DNA of 9,248 bases from an uncultured Rhodospirillaceae bacterium (GTDB lineage: Bacteria; Pseudomonadota; Alphaproteobacteria; RF32; CAG-239). The stretch spans positions 1 to 9,248 of the forward strand of contig OMQE01000154.1 of NCBI GenBank assembly GCA_900313155.1, written 5' to 3'. This document shows positions 1 to 6,943 of the stretch, one piece after another (position 1 is the first letter of the stretch; each line of letters begins with the position of its first letter). Below the pieces are notes generated by a model. It saw only the letters and a program-made list of their open reading frames with translations. It was not told where the DNA came from and ran no database searches. The position numbers and the translations under genes are program-made.

Positions 1-1350
1 ATTTTGAAAGCGGCACAAGGTGAATCGGCTGTAAAATCGGTAATGAACTTGGAAGGCTTCAGTATTATGGCCGGTCAGGGCGAAAACGTCGGCTTTGGCG
101 TTTTGGGGCTCAAAAACTGGAGCGAACGTAAAGACGATAAGGACTATTCAACAAATATTTTACAACGTTTGCAAGCCATTATGGCAACGTATTCGGAAGC
201 TAAAATCCAGCTCTTTGAGTTGCCGGCCATTCCGGGGCTAGGCTCGACCAACGCCATGGATTTCAAAATTCAATCTGTTGAATCGACGGATATGAACGAG
301 CTGGAAACGGTGGTCAACAACTTTACGCGTGCCGCTATGGGGTTACCGCAAATTATGTTAGCCTACTCGACATACAACGCACAGACTCCGCATGCTTATA
401 TTGAAATTGACCGCGAAAAAGCCGAATCTATCGGCGTGCCAATTGGAACAATTTATTCATCGTTGCAGACTTATGTAGGTTCAAGTTATATCAACGATAT
501 TAACATTGGAACGCAAGTTAATAAGGTGAAAATTCAGGCCGACTGGAAATATCGTAAAGACCTTAGCAGTTTGGATAAGATTTATGTGCCAAGCAGCAAA
601 GGGACGATGGTGCCGTTAGGAAGTTTAATCAGAATAAAAACGGTGTTATTGCCACGTGGTATTGAGCGCTACAATCAATATCCGAGTGCGACAGTCAATG
701 CCTTAGCCGCTGCCGGATTTAGTACCGGTGAAGCCATGCAGGCATTGGAAGATTTAGCCGTTAAAACGTTGCCGCACGGATATACTTATGCGTGGTCGGG
801 CGCCAGCCTGCAGGAAAAAAATAACCAAGGACAAATTTTTTACATTATTGCATTTGCGATTTTGTTTGCCTACCTCTTTATGGTGGCCCAATATGAAAGT
901 TGGATGATTCCGCTTTCAGTGATGCTTTCGGTAACGGGAGCAATGTTGGGAGCTTTAATCGGCTTATTTGTAACCAAGATGTCGCTTAGTATTTATGCGC
1001 AATTAGGCTTAGTATTGCTGGTTGGACTGGCGGCCAAAAACGCTATTCTGATTGTGGAATTTGCCAGCGAGGCGCACAAAAACGGGGCATCTATTTTACA
1101 CGCCGCACTTTACGGAACAAAAGAACGTTTCAGAGCCGTGCTGATGACGGCAATGACTTTTATTTTAGGTGTGGCGCCGTTGGTGTGGGCAACAGGAGCT
1201 TCGGCCGGTAGCCGTGTGGCTGTGGGTGTGCCGGTGTTTTCGGGAATGATTATCGGAACAGTGGCCGGTTTGGTGCTCATTCCGTTGATGTATATTTTGG
1301 TGCAGACAATTACGGACTATAAAGCACAAGATGGAAAACATCAGAATTAA
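1..1350 (+). CDS. RND (HAE1/AcrB-type) efflux permease, C-terminal part, 5' end cut by window
   Basis: Inner-membrane subunit of a tripartite RND pump that exports drugs or other amphiphiles using the proton gradient. About 449 codons are visible, against roughly 1,040 for the family. They cover the second periplasmic porter loop and the last five membrane helices (TM8-TM12). Recognisable family blocks in order are a GFGVLGLKNWSER-like strand region, LPAIPGLG, DREKAESIGVP, SSYINDI, RGIERYNQYPSA, the helix AQYESWMIPLSVML, and GLAAKNAILIVEFA. The lysine of the last block (near codon 346) corresponds to the conserved TM10 proton-relay lysine, K940 in AcrB. MTAMTFILGVAPLV follows. The TM4 aspartates of the relay would lie upstream, outside the window, so activity cannot be fully judged. 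The reading frame is open from base 1, so the apparent TTG at base 4 is not a start. The gene ends by overlapping rsmB. The substrate cannot be inferred; the membrane-fusion partner is presumably upstream. Confidence 0.95.
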   Translation: MLKAAQGESAVKSVMNLEGFSIMAGQGENVGFGVLGLKNWSERKDDKDYSTNILQRLQAIMATYSEAKIQLFELPAIPGLGSTNAMDFKIQSVESTDMNELETVVNNFTRAAMGLPQIMLAYSTYNAQTPHAYIEIDREKAESIGVPIGTIYSSLQTYVGSSYINDINIGTQVNKVKIQADWKYRKDLSSLDKIYVPSSKGTMVPLGSLIRIKTVLLPRGIERYNQYPSATVNALAAAGFSTGEAMQALEDLAVKTLPHGYTYAWSGASLQEKNNQGQIFYIIAFAILFAYLFMVAQYESWMIPLSVMLSVTGAMLGALIGLFVTKMSLSIYAQLGLVLLVGLAAKNAILIVEFASEAHKNGASILHAALYGTKERFRAVLMTAMTFILGVAPLVWATGASAGSRVAVGVPVFSGMIIGTVAGLVLIPLMYILVQTITDYKAQDGKHQN

Positions 1351-2599
1351 ATGTGCCGAAACGGTACAAAATATATTGGAAAACAAGGTCTTTTTTGCCG
1401 AACTGAAAAATCAGTTTAGCGAAAAAGACCTGCCGTTTGCCAATATGCTGATTTTAACAAGCTTGCGATATTGGTGCGCTTTGAACGAAATTTTGCGCTG
1501 TTTCATAAAGAAAAAAATTCCCAATAAACACAGAAAGGCGCAATATGTGTTGTTGCTTGCCATTGCCGAACTGCTTGAAATGGAAACGGCGCCTTATGCG
1601 GTGATTAACGAAACGGTAAAAAATGTGCGCGCCGTCAGCGACAAATTTTTGAGCGGCATGACAAATGCCGTTTTGCGTAAAATTTCCGAAGATAAGGCAT
1701 TATGGCAACAAAAAATGGCGCAAGTCAATCCTCTGCCTGATGCGTTTTTGCAAATATTGAACGGCTATGACAATGAACAGATTGAAAAAATTGCGCAAAG
1801 TGTGTTTGAACTGCCGAAACTTGATTTAACCGCTAAAGAAAATCCGCGTCTGTGGGCAGAAAAACTGAGAGCTGAACTTTTGCCGAACGGCAGTTTGCGC
1901 TTAAATGGCGCCGCTAAAATTACGGCTCTTGAAGGATATACTCAAGGAGCGTGGTGGGTGCAAGATGCCGCTGCCGCCCTGCCGGTTTTGTGCATGGGTG
2001 ATGTGAAAGGTAAAAAGGTAGTTGACCTATGTGCCGCGCCGGGAGGAAAAACGGCACAACTTGTGGCACGCGGCGCGGAAGTGACGGCGCTTGATATTTC
2101 TGCTTCGCGCTTGGAAAAACTTCGCCAAAATATGAAGCGAATCGGCTTTGATAAAGTTCAGACAATTTGTGCCGATGCGCAGGAGTTTTTACAACAAACC
2201 CCAGATGAAACCTTTGATGCCGTGCTTTTAGATGCACCTTGCTCGGCAACCGGAACATTTCGTCGGCATCCGGAAGTGATACACATCAAAACAATCGAAG
2301 ATGTGGCTCAACAAGCACTCATTCAGGAAAAATTGTTGAACGGATGTGCAAAAATTGTGAAAAAAGGCGGGATTATTCTTTATAGCGTTTGCTCTATTGC
2401 TAAAGCGGAAGGCGAAATGCAAATTCAGAAATTTTTGAAAAATCATCAGCATTTTAAAATCACCCCGATTGCCGATACAGATATTGCCGGTTTCGGAAAC
2501 TGGGGTAACGCACTGACGGTTTTTGATGGCGAGATACGCACCATGCCTTATTGGCAAACAGATGCCTTCTTTATTTGTAAATTGCAAAGAATAATTTAA
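1331..2599 (+). CDS. rsmB: 16S rRNA (cytosine-C5)-methyltransferase RsmB/Sun
   Basis: SAM-dependent enzyme that methylates a cytosine (C967 in E. coli numbering) of 16S rRNA in the cytoplasm. The 422-residue length fits the family (E. coli RsmB is 429). The N-terminal ~125 residues form a NusB-like RNA-binding domain containing YAVINETVKNV and a GMTNAVLRKI-type helix. The C-terminal Rossmann domain has the SAM loop DLCAAPGGKT at residues 232-241, the acidic ribose-binding strand ALDIS, motif IV DAPCSATG with Cys304, and motif VI YSVCSI with Cys354. Cys304 and Cys354 are the two cysteines expected for an m5C RNA methyltransferase. RRHPEV after motif IV is also typical of RsmB. The start at 1331 gives a family-like N-terminus but lies 20 bases inside the efflux gene, with no clear Shine-Dalgarno. 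Translation is therefore probably coupled to termination at the upstream stop. An RlmI- or RsmF-type paralogue is less likely because of the NusB domain. Confidence 0.96.
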   Translation: MENIRIKCAETVQNILENKVFFAELKNQFSEKDLPFANMLILTSLRYWCALNEILRCFIKKKIPNKHRKAQYVLLLAIAELLEMETAPYAVINETVKNVRAVSDKFLSGMTNAVLRKISEDKALWQQKMAQVNPLPDAFLQILNGYDNEQIEKIAQSVFELPKLDLTAKENPRLWAEKLRAELLPNGSLRLNGAAKITALEGYTQGAWWVQDAAAALPVLCMGDVKGKKVVDLCAAPGGKTAQLVARGAEVTALDISASRLEKLRQNMKRIGFDKVQTICADAQEFLQQTPDETFDAVLLDAPCSATGTFRRHPEVIHIKTIEDVAQQALIQEKLLNGCAKIVKKGGIILYSVCSIAKAEGEMQIQKFLKNHQHFKITPIADTDIAGFGNWGNALTVFDGEIRTMPYWQTDAFFICKLQRII

Positions 2600-2711
2600 T
2601 AAATTAGTGATAAAATATATTTTAAAGATGAAAAATTACCGCGCTGAAATGCGGAGATTCTGACGTTGCTTATCAGCTCTTCAGGATAACAATATAAAAA
2701 AGGAGATGGCC

Positions 2712-3788
2712 ATGAGTTCGGCACTGATGATGTTTTTATTGTTTTTTATCTGCGGATTTGGGGCGATGTATGTTTGTTTTGCGCCGCAAGCACGAAAATA
2801 TGTGCAAACGCTGGAGCTTAAGTTTTATATGTTGCCGGTGATATATGTGTGGCTGTTTTTTGCTTTAGGAAGCATTGGCGCATATTGGGTACTGAATAAC
2901 AATGATTTTATTGAGCCTTTAACCTTGTGGCGTGTGTTGTTGCCATTGGGTTTGGCAATAATTATTTATGTCGTTTCGTTGGTGGAAGGCGGTATTATAT
3001 TTGGGCTTGCGGTGTGCGGCGCCGTGGCTGTTTTGGTGTGGGCGCAACCGGTGGGACAAGGTTCGCCGGTTCCTGATTTGCCAATTTGGAGCATCAGACT
3101 CGGCACCATAATTTTGGGTAGCATATTTTGCCTGTATTATAAGATAATGAATAGCACAACGCAGGCTTTTGTTATTCCGTTGTTAGCAATTTTGTTCGGT
3201 ATTGGCGTGCTTGGCGCCTTAGGAGCGGCGCCGATGTTTTGCGCCATTGCCGGTGCGGTGCTGATGGGAACGTTAACGGCTTATTTGGGGATCAACTATT
3301 TCGGACCGAAAATTGATTTGGACAGTGGCGCTTGCACGGTGATTGCCTTTTTGACTTTCAGTTTGTTAATGCTGAACTTCGGCGAATTCGGTTTTGTGCC
3401 GTGTGCCACTTTTACCATGATTTTTTGGGTAGAATTGGCATCGGCATTGTGGCATAAATATATGGTTACTCACGCCGGAACTTTGATGGAAAACAGCAAC
3501 TATTATTTGGCTGCAACCAAATATTCGCACAATGTTTTGGCGCTCAATATTTTCAAGATTTGCGGCATTTGCGTGTTTTTAGGGTGGTTCCAATTGTTTG
3601 CCGCCAATACCTTTTCTTTGCCGTTGTTGGCATTTTTGATTATATTGTGGCTTAACAATTCTTTTGGCAAAAGCGATATTGGCGAGCCTAAAAATCTTAA
3701 AGAAATCAATCGGGCGTTTGTGGCAGACCTCAAACAAAATATTGAAGATGCCAAAGAAGCGCTGAATATACAAAAAAAGGATAAATAA
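2712..3788 (+). CDS. Unnamed polytopic inner-membrane protein (about 10-11 TM helices)
   Basis: I do not recognise this 358-residue protein. The start is set at the second of two in-frame ATGs (2706 and 2712). The ribosome binding site AGGAG at 2701-2705 touches the first ATG but sits six bases before the second. Hydrophobic segments are visible at roughly residues 1-23, 37-60, 70-90, 93-114, 126-145, 152-170, 174-197, 207-228, 229-247, 275-298 and 299-315. A charged, Lys/Glu-rich tail of about 40 residues follows and is likely cytoplasmic and helical. There is no cleavable signal peptide and no ATP-binding or obvious transport motif. Around residues 195-207 the string N-x-x-G-P-K-I-D-L-D-S-G-A loosely recalls the N-x-x-P-A-K-I-F-x-G-D-S-G-S motif of the MraY/WecA polyprenyl-phosphate transferases. 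The catalytic DD pair of that family is absent, so this is only a hint. The stop codon directly abuts the start of the TPR gene, so the two are almost certainly co-translated. Confidence 0.85.
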   Translation: MSSALMMFLLFFICGFGAMYVCFAPQARKYVQTLELKFYMLPVIYVWLFFALGSIGAYWVLNNNDFIEPLTLWRVLLPLGLAIIIYVVSLVEGGIIFGLAVCGAVAVLVWAQPVGQGSPVPDLPIWSIRLGTIILGSIFCLYYKIMNSTTQAFVIPLLAILFGIGVLGALGAAPMFCAIAGAVLMGTLTAYLGINYFGPKIDLDSGACTVIAFLTFSLLMLNFGEFGFVPCATFTMIFWVELASALWHKYMVTHAGTLMENSNYYLAATKYSHNVLALNIFKICGICVFLGWFQLFAANTFSLPLLAFLIILWLNNSFGKSDIGEPKNLKEINRAFVADLKQNIEDAKEALNIQKKDK

Positions 3789-5108
3789 ATGACTTTGGGC
3801 GGACTATTCAAATCGGCGCCGGCAAGCAACCCGTTGGAGGGGCTGTTCCGGATAACGGTGGTGGCTTTTGAGGACAAATGTAATCTCAATTGCGGTCTGC
3901 GTTTTGCCGAACTTTTGAAGCAAAACCGGCTGTTTGACGTTAACTTTTTCAGCGAACCTTTTTCTAAAAGTTTTTTGAATTTACAAGGGCGGAATTTTTT
4001 TGATTTTATTGATCGAGGTAACAAAATATTGAGTAGCACACGCTCTGATATTTTGGTTTGGGGATATGAAGAAGACGGTAAAATCAGGCTGAATTTTCAG
4101 GTCAAGGAGCAATATACCATTCCAAGCAGGTTACCGTTTTCGCTTTTAGACAGTTTGTTCGTGCCTTTAAGCTATTTTTCCAATCCGGAAAATTTTGCCG
4201 AATCTGTTTTAATGTTGATTTTTGGAATAATTATTGCAACCATCAAACCGGTAACCGAAGAACAAAAATTACATCAACCGAAAATTCTGCGGGAAATTAT
4301 CGGCATTTTGGCGCAAGACAACGCACCCAAAGATATGGGGCGGGAATTTTTGCCATATATGATGAATATGCTCGGCAAAATTTATCTGTCGGACAGAGCA
4401 GAAAATTTGAGTGCGCAAGATATTGAAATTATCCAAAATTTATTTACCAAAGCACTTGATAACAGGCAATATATGAGGTTGCCGATTTATTACGGTTGCA
4501 TATACAGCAACATGGCGCAGCTTTATGAAACAGCGCATGAGGCCTCTAAAGCCGAAAGTTTTGAGTATTTAAAACTGGCAATTGCGGGATATCAGGAAGC
4601 GCATAAATACTTAAACCGCAATTATCCTTACGATTATGGCTTGATTGCGTATCATCTGGCATTATTGCATTTTGAGCTGTGGAAACATACGCTTGATTTG
4701 CAGGCTTTGCGCGACGCGGTTTCGCAATTAAGAGAAACGGAAAAGGTGTATTCGCTGGCGCAATTTCCGCAGTCGTGGTGCCACATTGAGGGGTTGCTCG
4801 GATATTATTTATCATCACTCGGATTAAGCACCAAAAGCGCGACGATTATGCAATTGGCAATTGATTGCTACAAAAATCAGCAAAAAGTTTTTGAGCAATA
4901 TACGTATCCGCAAGAGTGGGCAAAAATTCAGGAAAGAATTGGTAAAATTTATTACTTGCTCGGCAAAAGTGACCAAGATGAAAAATTGATGCTTGAAGCC
5001 AAAAATTATTATACTTCGGCAATTGAAATATATAGCAATTTGAATATGAAACACGCCGTTGCCGAGGCCAAAATTGTGCTCGGCAAAGTTCTTGATTATA
5101 TCGGTTAG
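3789..5108 (+). CDS. Unnamed TPR-like repeat protein with 47-residue units
   Basis: This 439-residue protein has no recognised name. Its C-terminal half is a tandem helical-repeat array. Equivalent prolines lie at residues 232, 280, 327 and 374 and a matching position at 421, giving spacings of 48, 47, 47 and 47. The small residue that closes the first helix recurs at A243, A291, G338, G385 and G432. A typical unit reads YPQEWAKIQERIG, then a second long helix carrying an acidic/aromatic YKNQQKVFE-like segment. Such long TPR-like units are known from alphaproteobacterial proteins and usually serve as protein-binding scaffolds. The N-terminal ~155 residues look like a separate alpha/beta domain, with strand RITVVAFED (21-29) and SDILVWGYEEDG (86-97) followed by a hydrophobic stretch near 138-152. 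This recalls TolB-like/FlgO-like N-terminal domains seen with TPRs. No signal peptide is evident, so a cytoplasmic or membrane-edge location is likely. AGGA at 3778-3781 is the probable ribosome binding site. The zero gap to the membrane protein suggests the two work together. Confidence 0.85.
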   Translation: MTLGGLFKSAPASNPLEGLFRITVVAFEDKCNLNCGLRFAELLKQNRLFDVNFFSEPFSKSFLNLQGRNFFDFIDRGNKILSSTRSDILVWGYEEDGKIRLNFQVKEQYTIPSRLPFSLLDSLFVPLSYFSNPENFAESVLMLIFGIIIATIKPVTEEQKLHQPKILREIIGILAQDNAPKDMGREFLPYMMNMLGKIYLSDRAENLSAQDIEIIQNLFTKALDNRQYMRLPIYYGCIYSNMAQLYETAHEASKAESFEYLKLAIAGYQEAHKYLNRNYPYDYGLIAYHLALLHFELWKHTLDLQALRDAVSQLRETEKVYSLAQFPQSWCHIEGLLGYYLSSLGLSTKSATIMQLAIDCYKNQQKVFEQYTYPQEWAKIQERIGKIYYLLGKSDQDEKLMLEAKNYYTSAIEIYSNLNMKHAVAEAKIVLGKVLDYIG

Positions 5109-5130
5109 GTTGATTTTGCGCTGTTGACGG

Positions 5131-5158
5131 CATATTTTTTTAAACGTCAAAAAATATG
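5131..5158 (+). promoter_or_regulatory. Perfect inverted repeat just upstream of the nitroreductase ribosome binding site
   Basis: CATATTTTTT at 5131-5140 is the exact reverse complement of AAAAAATATG at 5149-5158, with an 8-base loop. It overlaps a second inverted repeat, TTGACG (5124-5129) and CGTCAA (5145-5150), that cannot form at the same time. The AAGGAG ribosome binding site begins five bases after the first repeat. It could be an operator for a dimeric repressor or an mRNA hairpin near the start codon. No regulator gene lies next to it. Confidence 0.45.
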
Positions 5159-5174
5159 TGTGAAGGAGAATAAT

Positions 5175-5765
5175 ATGCTCAAAGATAATTTGCAAAAACG
5201 GCGCTCGATTTACGGGTTAAACAATAATATGCCGGTAAGCGACGATAAACTGCAACAAATGCTTGAACAATGTTTATTAAATTGTCCGAGTGCTTTTAAT
5301 GCCCAATCTTCCAGATTGGTTGTTTTGCTGGGCGAAAATCATCAAAAATATTGGCAGATGGTGAGTAATGCCCTTAAAAAAGTATCAGCACCGGAAAAGC
5401 TGGAAAACGCGTTGCAGCGTTTATCCGGTTTTGCCAAAGCTTATGGAACAGTAGTGTTTTATGAAGATACCGATGTTCTTGATGAAATGGCGAAAAAATA
5501 TGCCGACTATGCCGATAAAATGGACAAATGGTTACAGCAGGAAAATGCGATGTTGCAATTTATGGTATGGCAATGTTTAGCCGAAAGCGAAATCGGGGCT
5601 TCGTTACAGCACTATGGCGATTTAGTGGAACAAGAGGCAAAGACGGCATATCACCTTCCGGAACGTTGGCAGTGGGTGGCCGAAATGCCGTTCGGTGGTA
5701 TAACAGAACCGGCAGGAAATAAGGACTTTGCCCCACTTGAACAACGTTTAAAAGTGCTAAAATAA
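5175..5765 (+). CDS. Nitroreductase family oxidoreductase, Hbn1/Frm2-like branch
   Basis: A 196-residue flavin-dependent (FMN) NAD(P)H oxidoreductase of the nitroreductase fold, probably a cytoplasmic dimer reducing nitro compounds, quinones or lipid-derived electrophiles. Family features in order are the N-terminal phosphate-binding arginines in RRSIYGL (residues 9-15), CPSAFNAQSSR (37-47), GTVVFYED (91-98), NAMLQFMVWQCLAESEIGASLQHYGDL (positions 124-150, with the LQHY signature at 144-147), and MPFGGI (171-176). The GTVVFYED, LQHY and PFG blocks are those of the group containing yeast Hbn1/Frm2 and bacterial YdgI-like proteins rather than E. coli NfsB. The start at 5175 is supported by AAGGAG at 5163-5168 with six bases of spacing. 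An in-frame ATG-less extension upstream to 5124 would use a TTG and lacks a ribosome binding site. It lies 66 bases after the TPR gene on the same strand and may be transcribed with it. The physiological substrate is unknown. Confidence 0.9.
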   Translation: MLKDNLQKRRSIYGLNNNMPVSDDKLQQMLEQCLLNCPSAFNAQSSRLVVLLGENHQKYWQMVSNALKKVSAPEKLENALQRLSGFAKAYGTVVFYEDTDVLDEMAKKYADYADKMDKWLQQENAMLQFMVWQCLAESEIGASLQHYGDLVEQEAKTAYHLPERWQWVAEMPFGGITEPAGNKDFAPLEQRLKVLK

Positions 5766-5801
5766 TTCAGAGAAAAGACAGTTTTTCGCTTTTCTCTGAA
5801 T
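5765..5801. terminator. Hairpin between convergent genes, possible terminator
   Basis: ATTCAGAGAAAAG (5765-5777) pairs perfectly with CTTTTCTCTGAAT (5789-5801), giving a 13-base-pair stem with an 11-base loop. The left arm begins at the last base of the nitroreductase stop codon. No T-run follows on the + strand. On the - strand a short T-rich stretch (ATTATTTTAG) follows. It most likely ends or stabilises transcripts of the two facing genes, more convincingly for the minus-strand gene. Confidence 0.6.
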
Positions 5802-5829
5802 GGTATTGAAAAAAGAAGATGACGTGCTT

Positions 5830-6855
5830 TTATGCCGCTTTGGAGGTTTTAGACTTTTTTTCGGTGGTTTGAGAGATAAAACCGAGTTTTTCTTCAATTT
5901 CCCAAATTACGCGCAAAGCATCAAGAGCCTGTTCGCCATTCACGCGCGGTGTGGCTTCACCATTAACACATTTAACAAAGTGAGCCAATTCTGCCTGCAA
6001 CGGTTGATTGGTCGGAATAAATAACTGTTCCACACTGCCTTTTAAGCCATAGTTCATCCACTCCGGAATTTCTTCCTGATTGACGTATGGCATACGGCCT
6101 TGAGTATGAACATTGATGCTTTGGTTGATAAAGTCTAAATCAATATAGTTGGTATCGGTTGTAACCGCCAGTGTGCGCACCCGCGATTGAGTGATGCGGC
6201 TGGCGGTAATATTCGCCGTGGCACCGTTGGCAAATTCCAAAAGCGCGGAAATATAGTCCTTACCTTCCGGACTTTCCTTGGTTTTAACCGAGGCAGCCTG
6301 AACGTTGATAACCGGAGATTTTACTAATGATTGTATCACCTCAACATCATGAATCATCAAGTCCATCGCCACATCAACATCAGTAATACGTCCGCTTGCC
6401 GCCGACATACGTTGCGCTGTCAGCGAACGGATTTTGCTGGTATCGGAAAGCAATTTGCCCATTTGTTCAACCGCCGGATTAAAGCGTTCAATGTGCCCAA
6501 CCATCAGCACAACATTATTCTTTTTAGCAGCGTTAATCAGACGTTTGCACCCTTCTTCAGTGGTGGCAAGAGGTTTTTCCATCATACAATGGATGCCGTT
6601 ATTCATAAAAAATTCGCCGACATCAGCGTGTGTGATTGATGTGGTGACAACACTGACGGCATCAACGTTTTTAACCACTTCTTCCATAGAAGAAAAGGCC
6701 TTAATACCAAATGTTTCTGCCGCATTTTTAGCAGCTTCCGGAAACACATCATAAACGCCGACAAGCTCAACGCCCTGCATGTTTTTGTAGGTTTTAATGT
6801 GGTTTTTACCCATCATACCGGCGCCAATAACGGCAACTTTGATTGTATTTGTCAT
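5830..6855 (-). CDS. Gfo/Idh/MocA-family NAD(P)-dependent dehydrogenase, GnnA-like (UDP-GlcNAc 3-dehydrogenase-like)
   Basis: A 341-residue cytoplasmic sugar dehydrogenase. The N-terminal Rossmann domain has the nucleotide loop GAGMMG at residues 11-16. The catalytic lysine lies in EKP (93-95), followed by VGHIERFNPAV (119-129). The C-terminal alpha/beta domain carries DLMIHD (165-170), whose His169 is the expected catalytic histidine, and ITASRITQSRVRTLAV. GHIERFNPAV, RITDV, DLMIHD and ITASR together are characteristic of GnnA-like enzymes. These oxidise the 3-hydroxyl of UDP-GlcNAc so that an aminotransferase (GnnB) can make the 2,3-diamino sugar for amide-linked lipid A. That substrate is inferred by family resemblance; no gnnB or lpxA is visible here. 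The start at 6855 follows an AGAGGA site with six bases of spacing. The tail (about 15 residues, Lys/Ser/Ala-rich) is probably disordered. It is transcribed divergently from rpsB and convergently with the nitroreductase gene. Confidence 0.88.
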   Translation of the reverse strand: MTNTIKVAVIGAGMMGKNHIKTYKNMQGVELVGVYDVFPEAAKNAAETFGIKAFSSMEEVVKNVDAVSVVTTSITHADVGEFFMNNGIHCMMEKPLATTEEGCKRLINAAKKNNVVLMVGHIERFNPAVEQMGKLLSDTSKIRSLTAQRMSAASGRITDVDVAMDLMIHDVEVIQSLVKSPVINVQAASVKTKESPEGKDYISALLEFANGATANITASRITQSRVRTLAVTTDTNYIDLDFINQSINVHTQGRMPYVNQEEIPEWMNYGLKGSVEQLFIPTNQPLQAELAHFVKCVNGEATPRVNGEQALDALRVIWEIEEKLGFISQTTEKKSKTSKAA

Positions 6856-6886
6856 AAAAAATCCTCTAACTGTTTACGAATTGCGT

Positions 6887-6915
6887 ATTATATATCATAT
6901 TTTAATGCAAATTGC
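6887..6915 (-). promoter_or_regulatory. Candidate promoter for the GnnA-like gene
   Basis: Read on the minus strand, a perfect -10 TATAAT (bases 6892-6887) lies about 30 bases before the start codon. A weak -35 element, GCAATT (6915-6910), sits 17 bases upstream of it. The -10 is convincing and the -35 is poor, so an activator may be needed. The DnaA box and repeats described separately lie just upstream of this promoter. Confidence 0.5.
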
Positions 6916-6918
6916 TCT

Positions 6919-6943
6919 TAACATTATGTTACAAATTGTTACA
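6919..6943. repeat. TGTTACA tandem repeat and overlapping palindrome
   Basis: TGTTACA occurs at 6927-6933 and again at 6937-6943, exactly 10 bases apart, so both copies face the same side of the helix. The first copy is also part of a perfect palindrome, TAACAT-T-ATGTTA (6919-6931). Spacing of one helical turn is typical of an operator bound by a multimeric regulator. It lies between the two divergent promoters and could act on either. The cognate protein is not identifiable from sequence. Confidence 0.5.

Noticed and set aside
1165..1386. Minus-strand frame with His-rich repeats opposite the end of the efflux gene
   Set aside because: The His-rich pattern is the antisense of Gly/Val/Trp codons in a transmembrane region; there is no ribosome binding site or family match.
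1920..2587. Minus-strand frames (112 and 119 codons) opposite rsmB
   Set aside because: They overlap the conserved methyltransferase motifs on the other strand and show no recognisable domain.
2600..2705. Promoter or RNA element in the gap before the membrane protein
   Set aside because: There are AT-rich -10-like strings and a short CCGC/GCGG stem, but no -35 element at proper spacing and no convincing structure.
3503..4039. Minus-strand open frame of 178 codons across the junction of the membrane protein and TPR genes
   Set aside because: It lies antisense to two well-formed + strand genes, has no family motif, and has low-complexity Ser/Lys-rich composition typical of a shadow frame.
5800..6024. 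Short + strand frame after the nitroreductase gene
   Set aside because: It overlaps the 3' end of the minus-strand dehydrogenase and its start lies on the hairpin arm; there is no coding evidence.
6331..6754. + strand frames opposite the GnnA-like gene
   Set aside because: They are antisense to conserved catalytic segments, with no ribosome binding site or domain.
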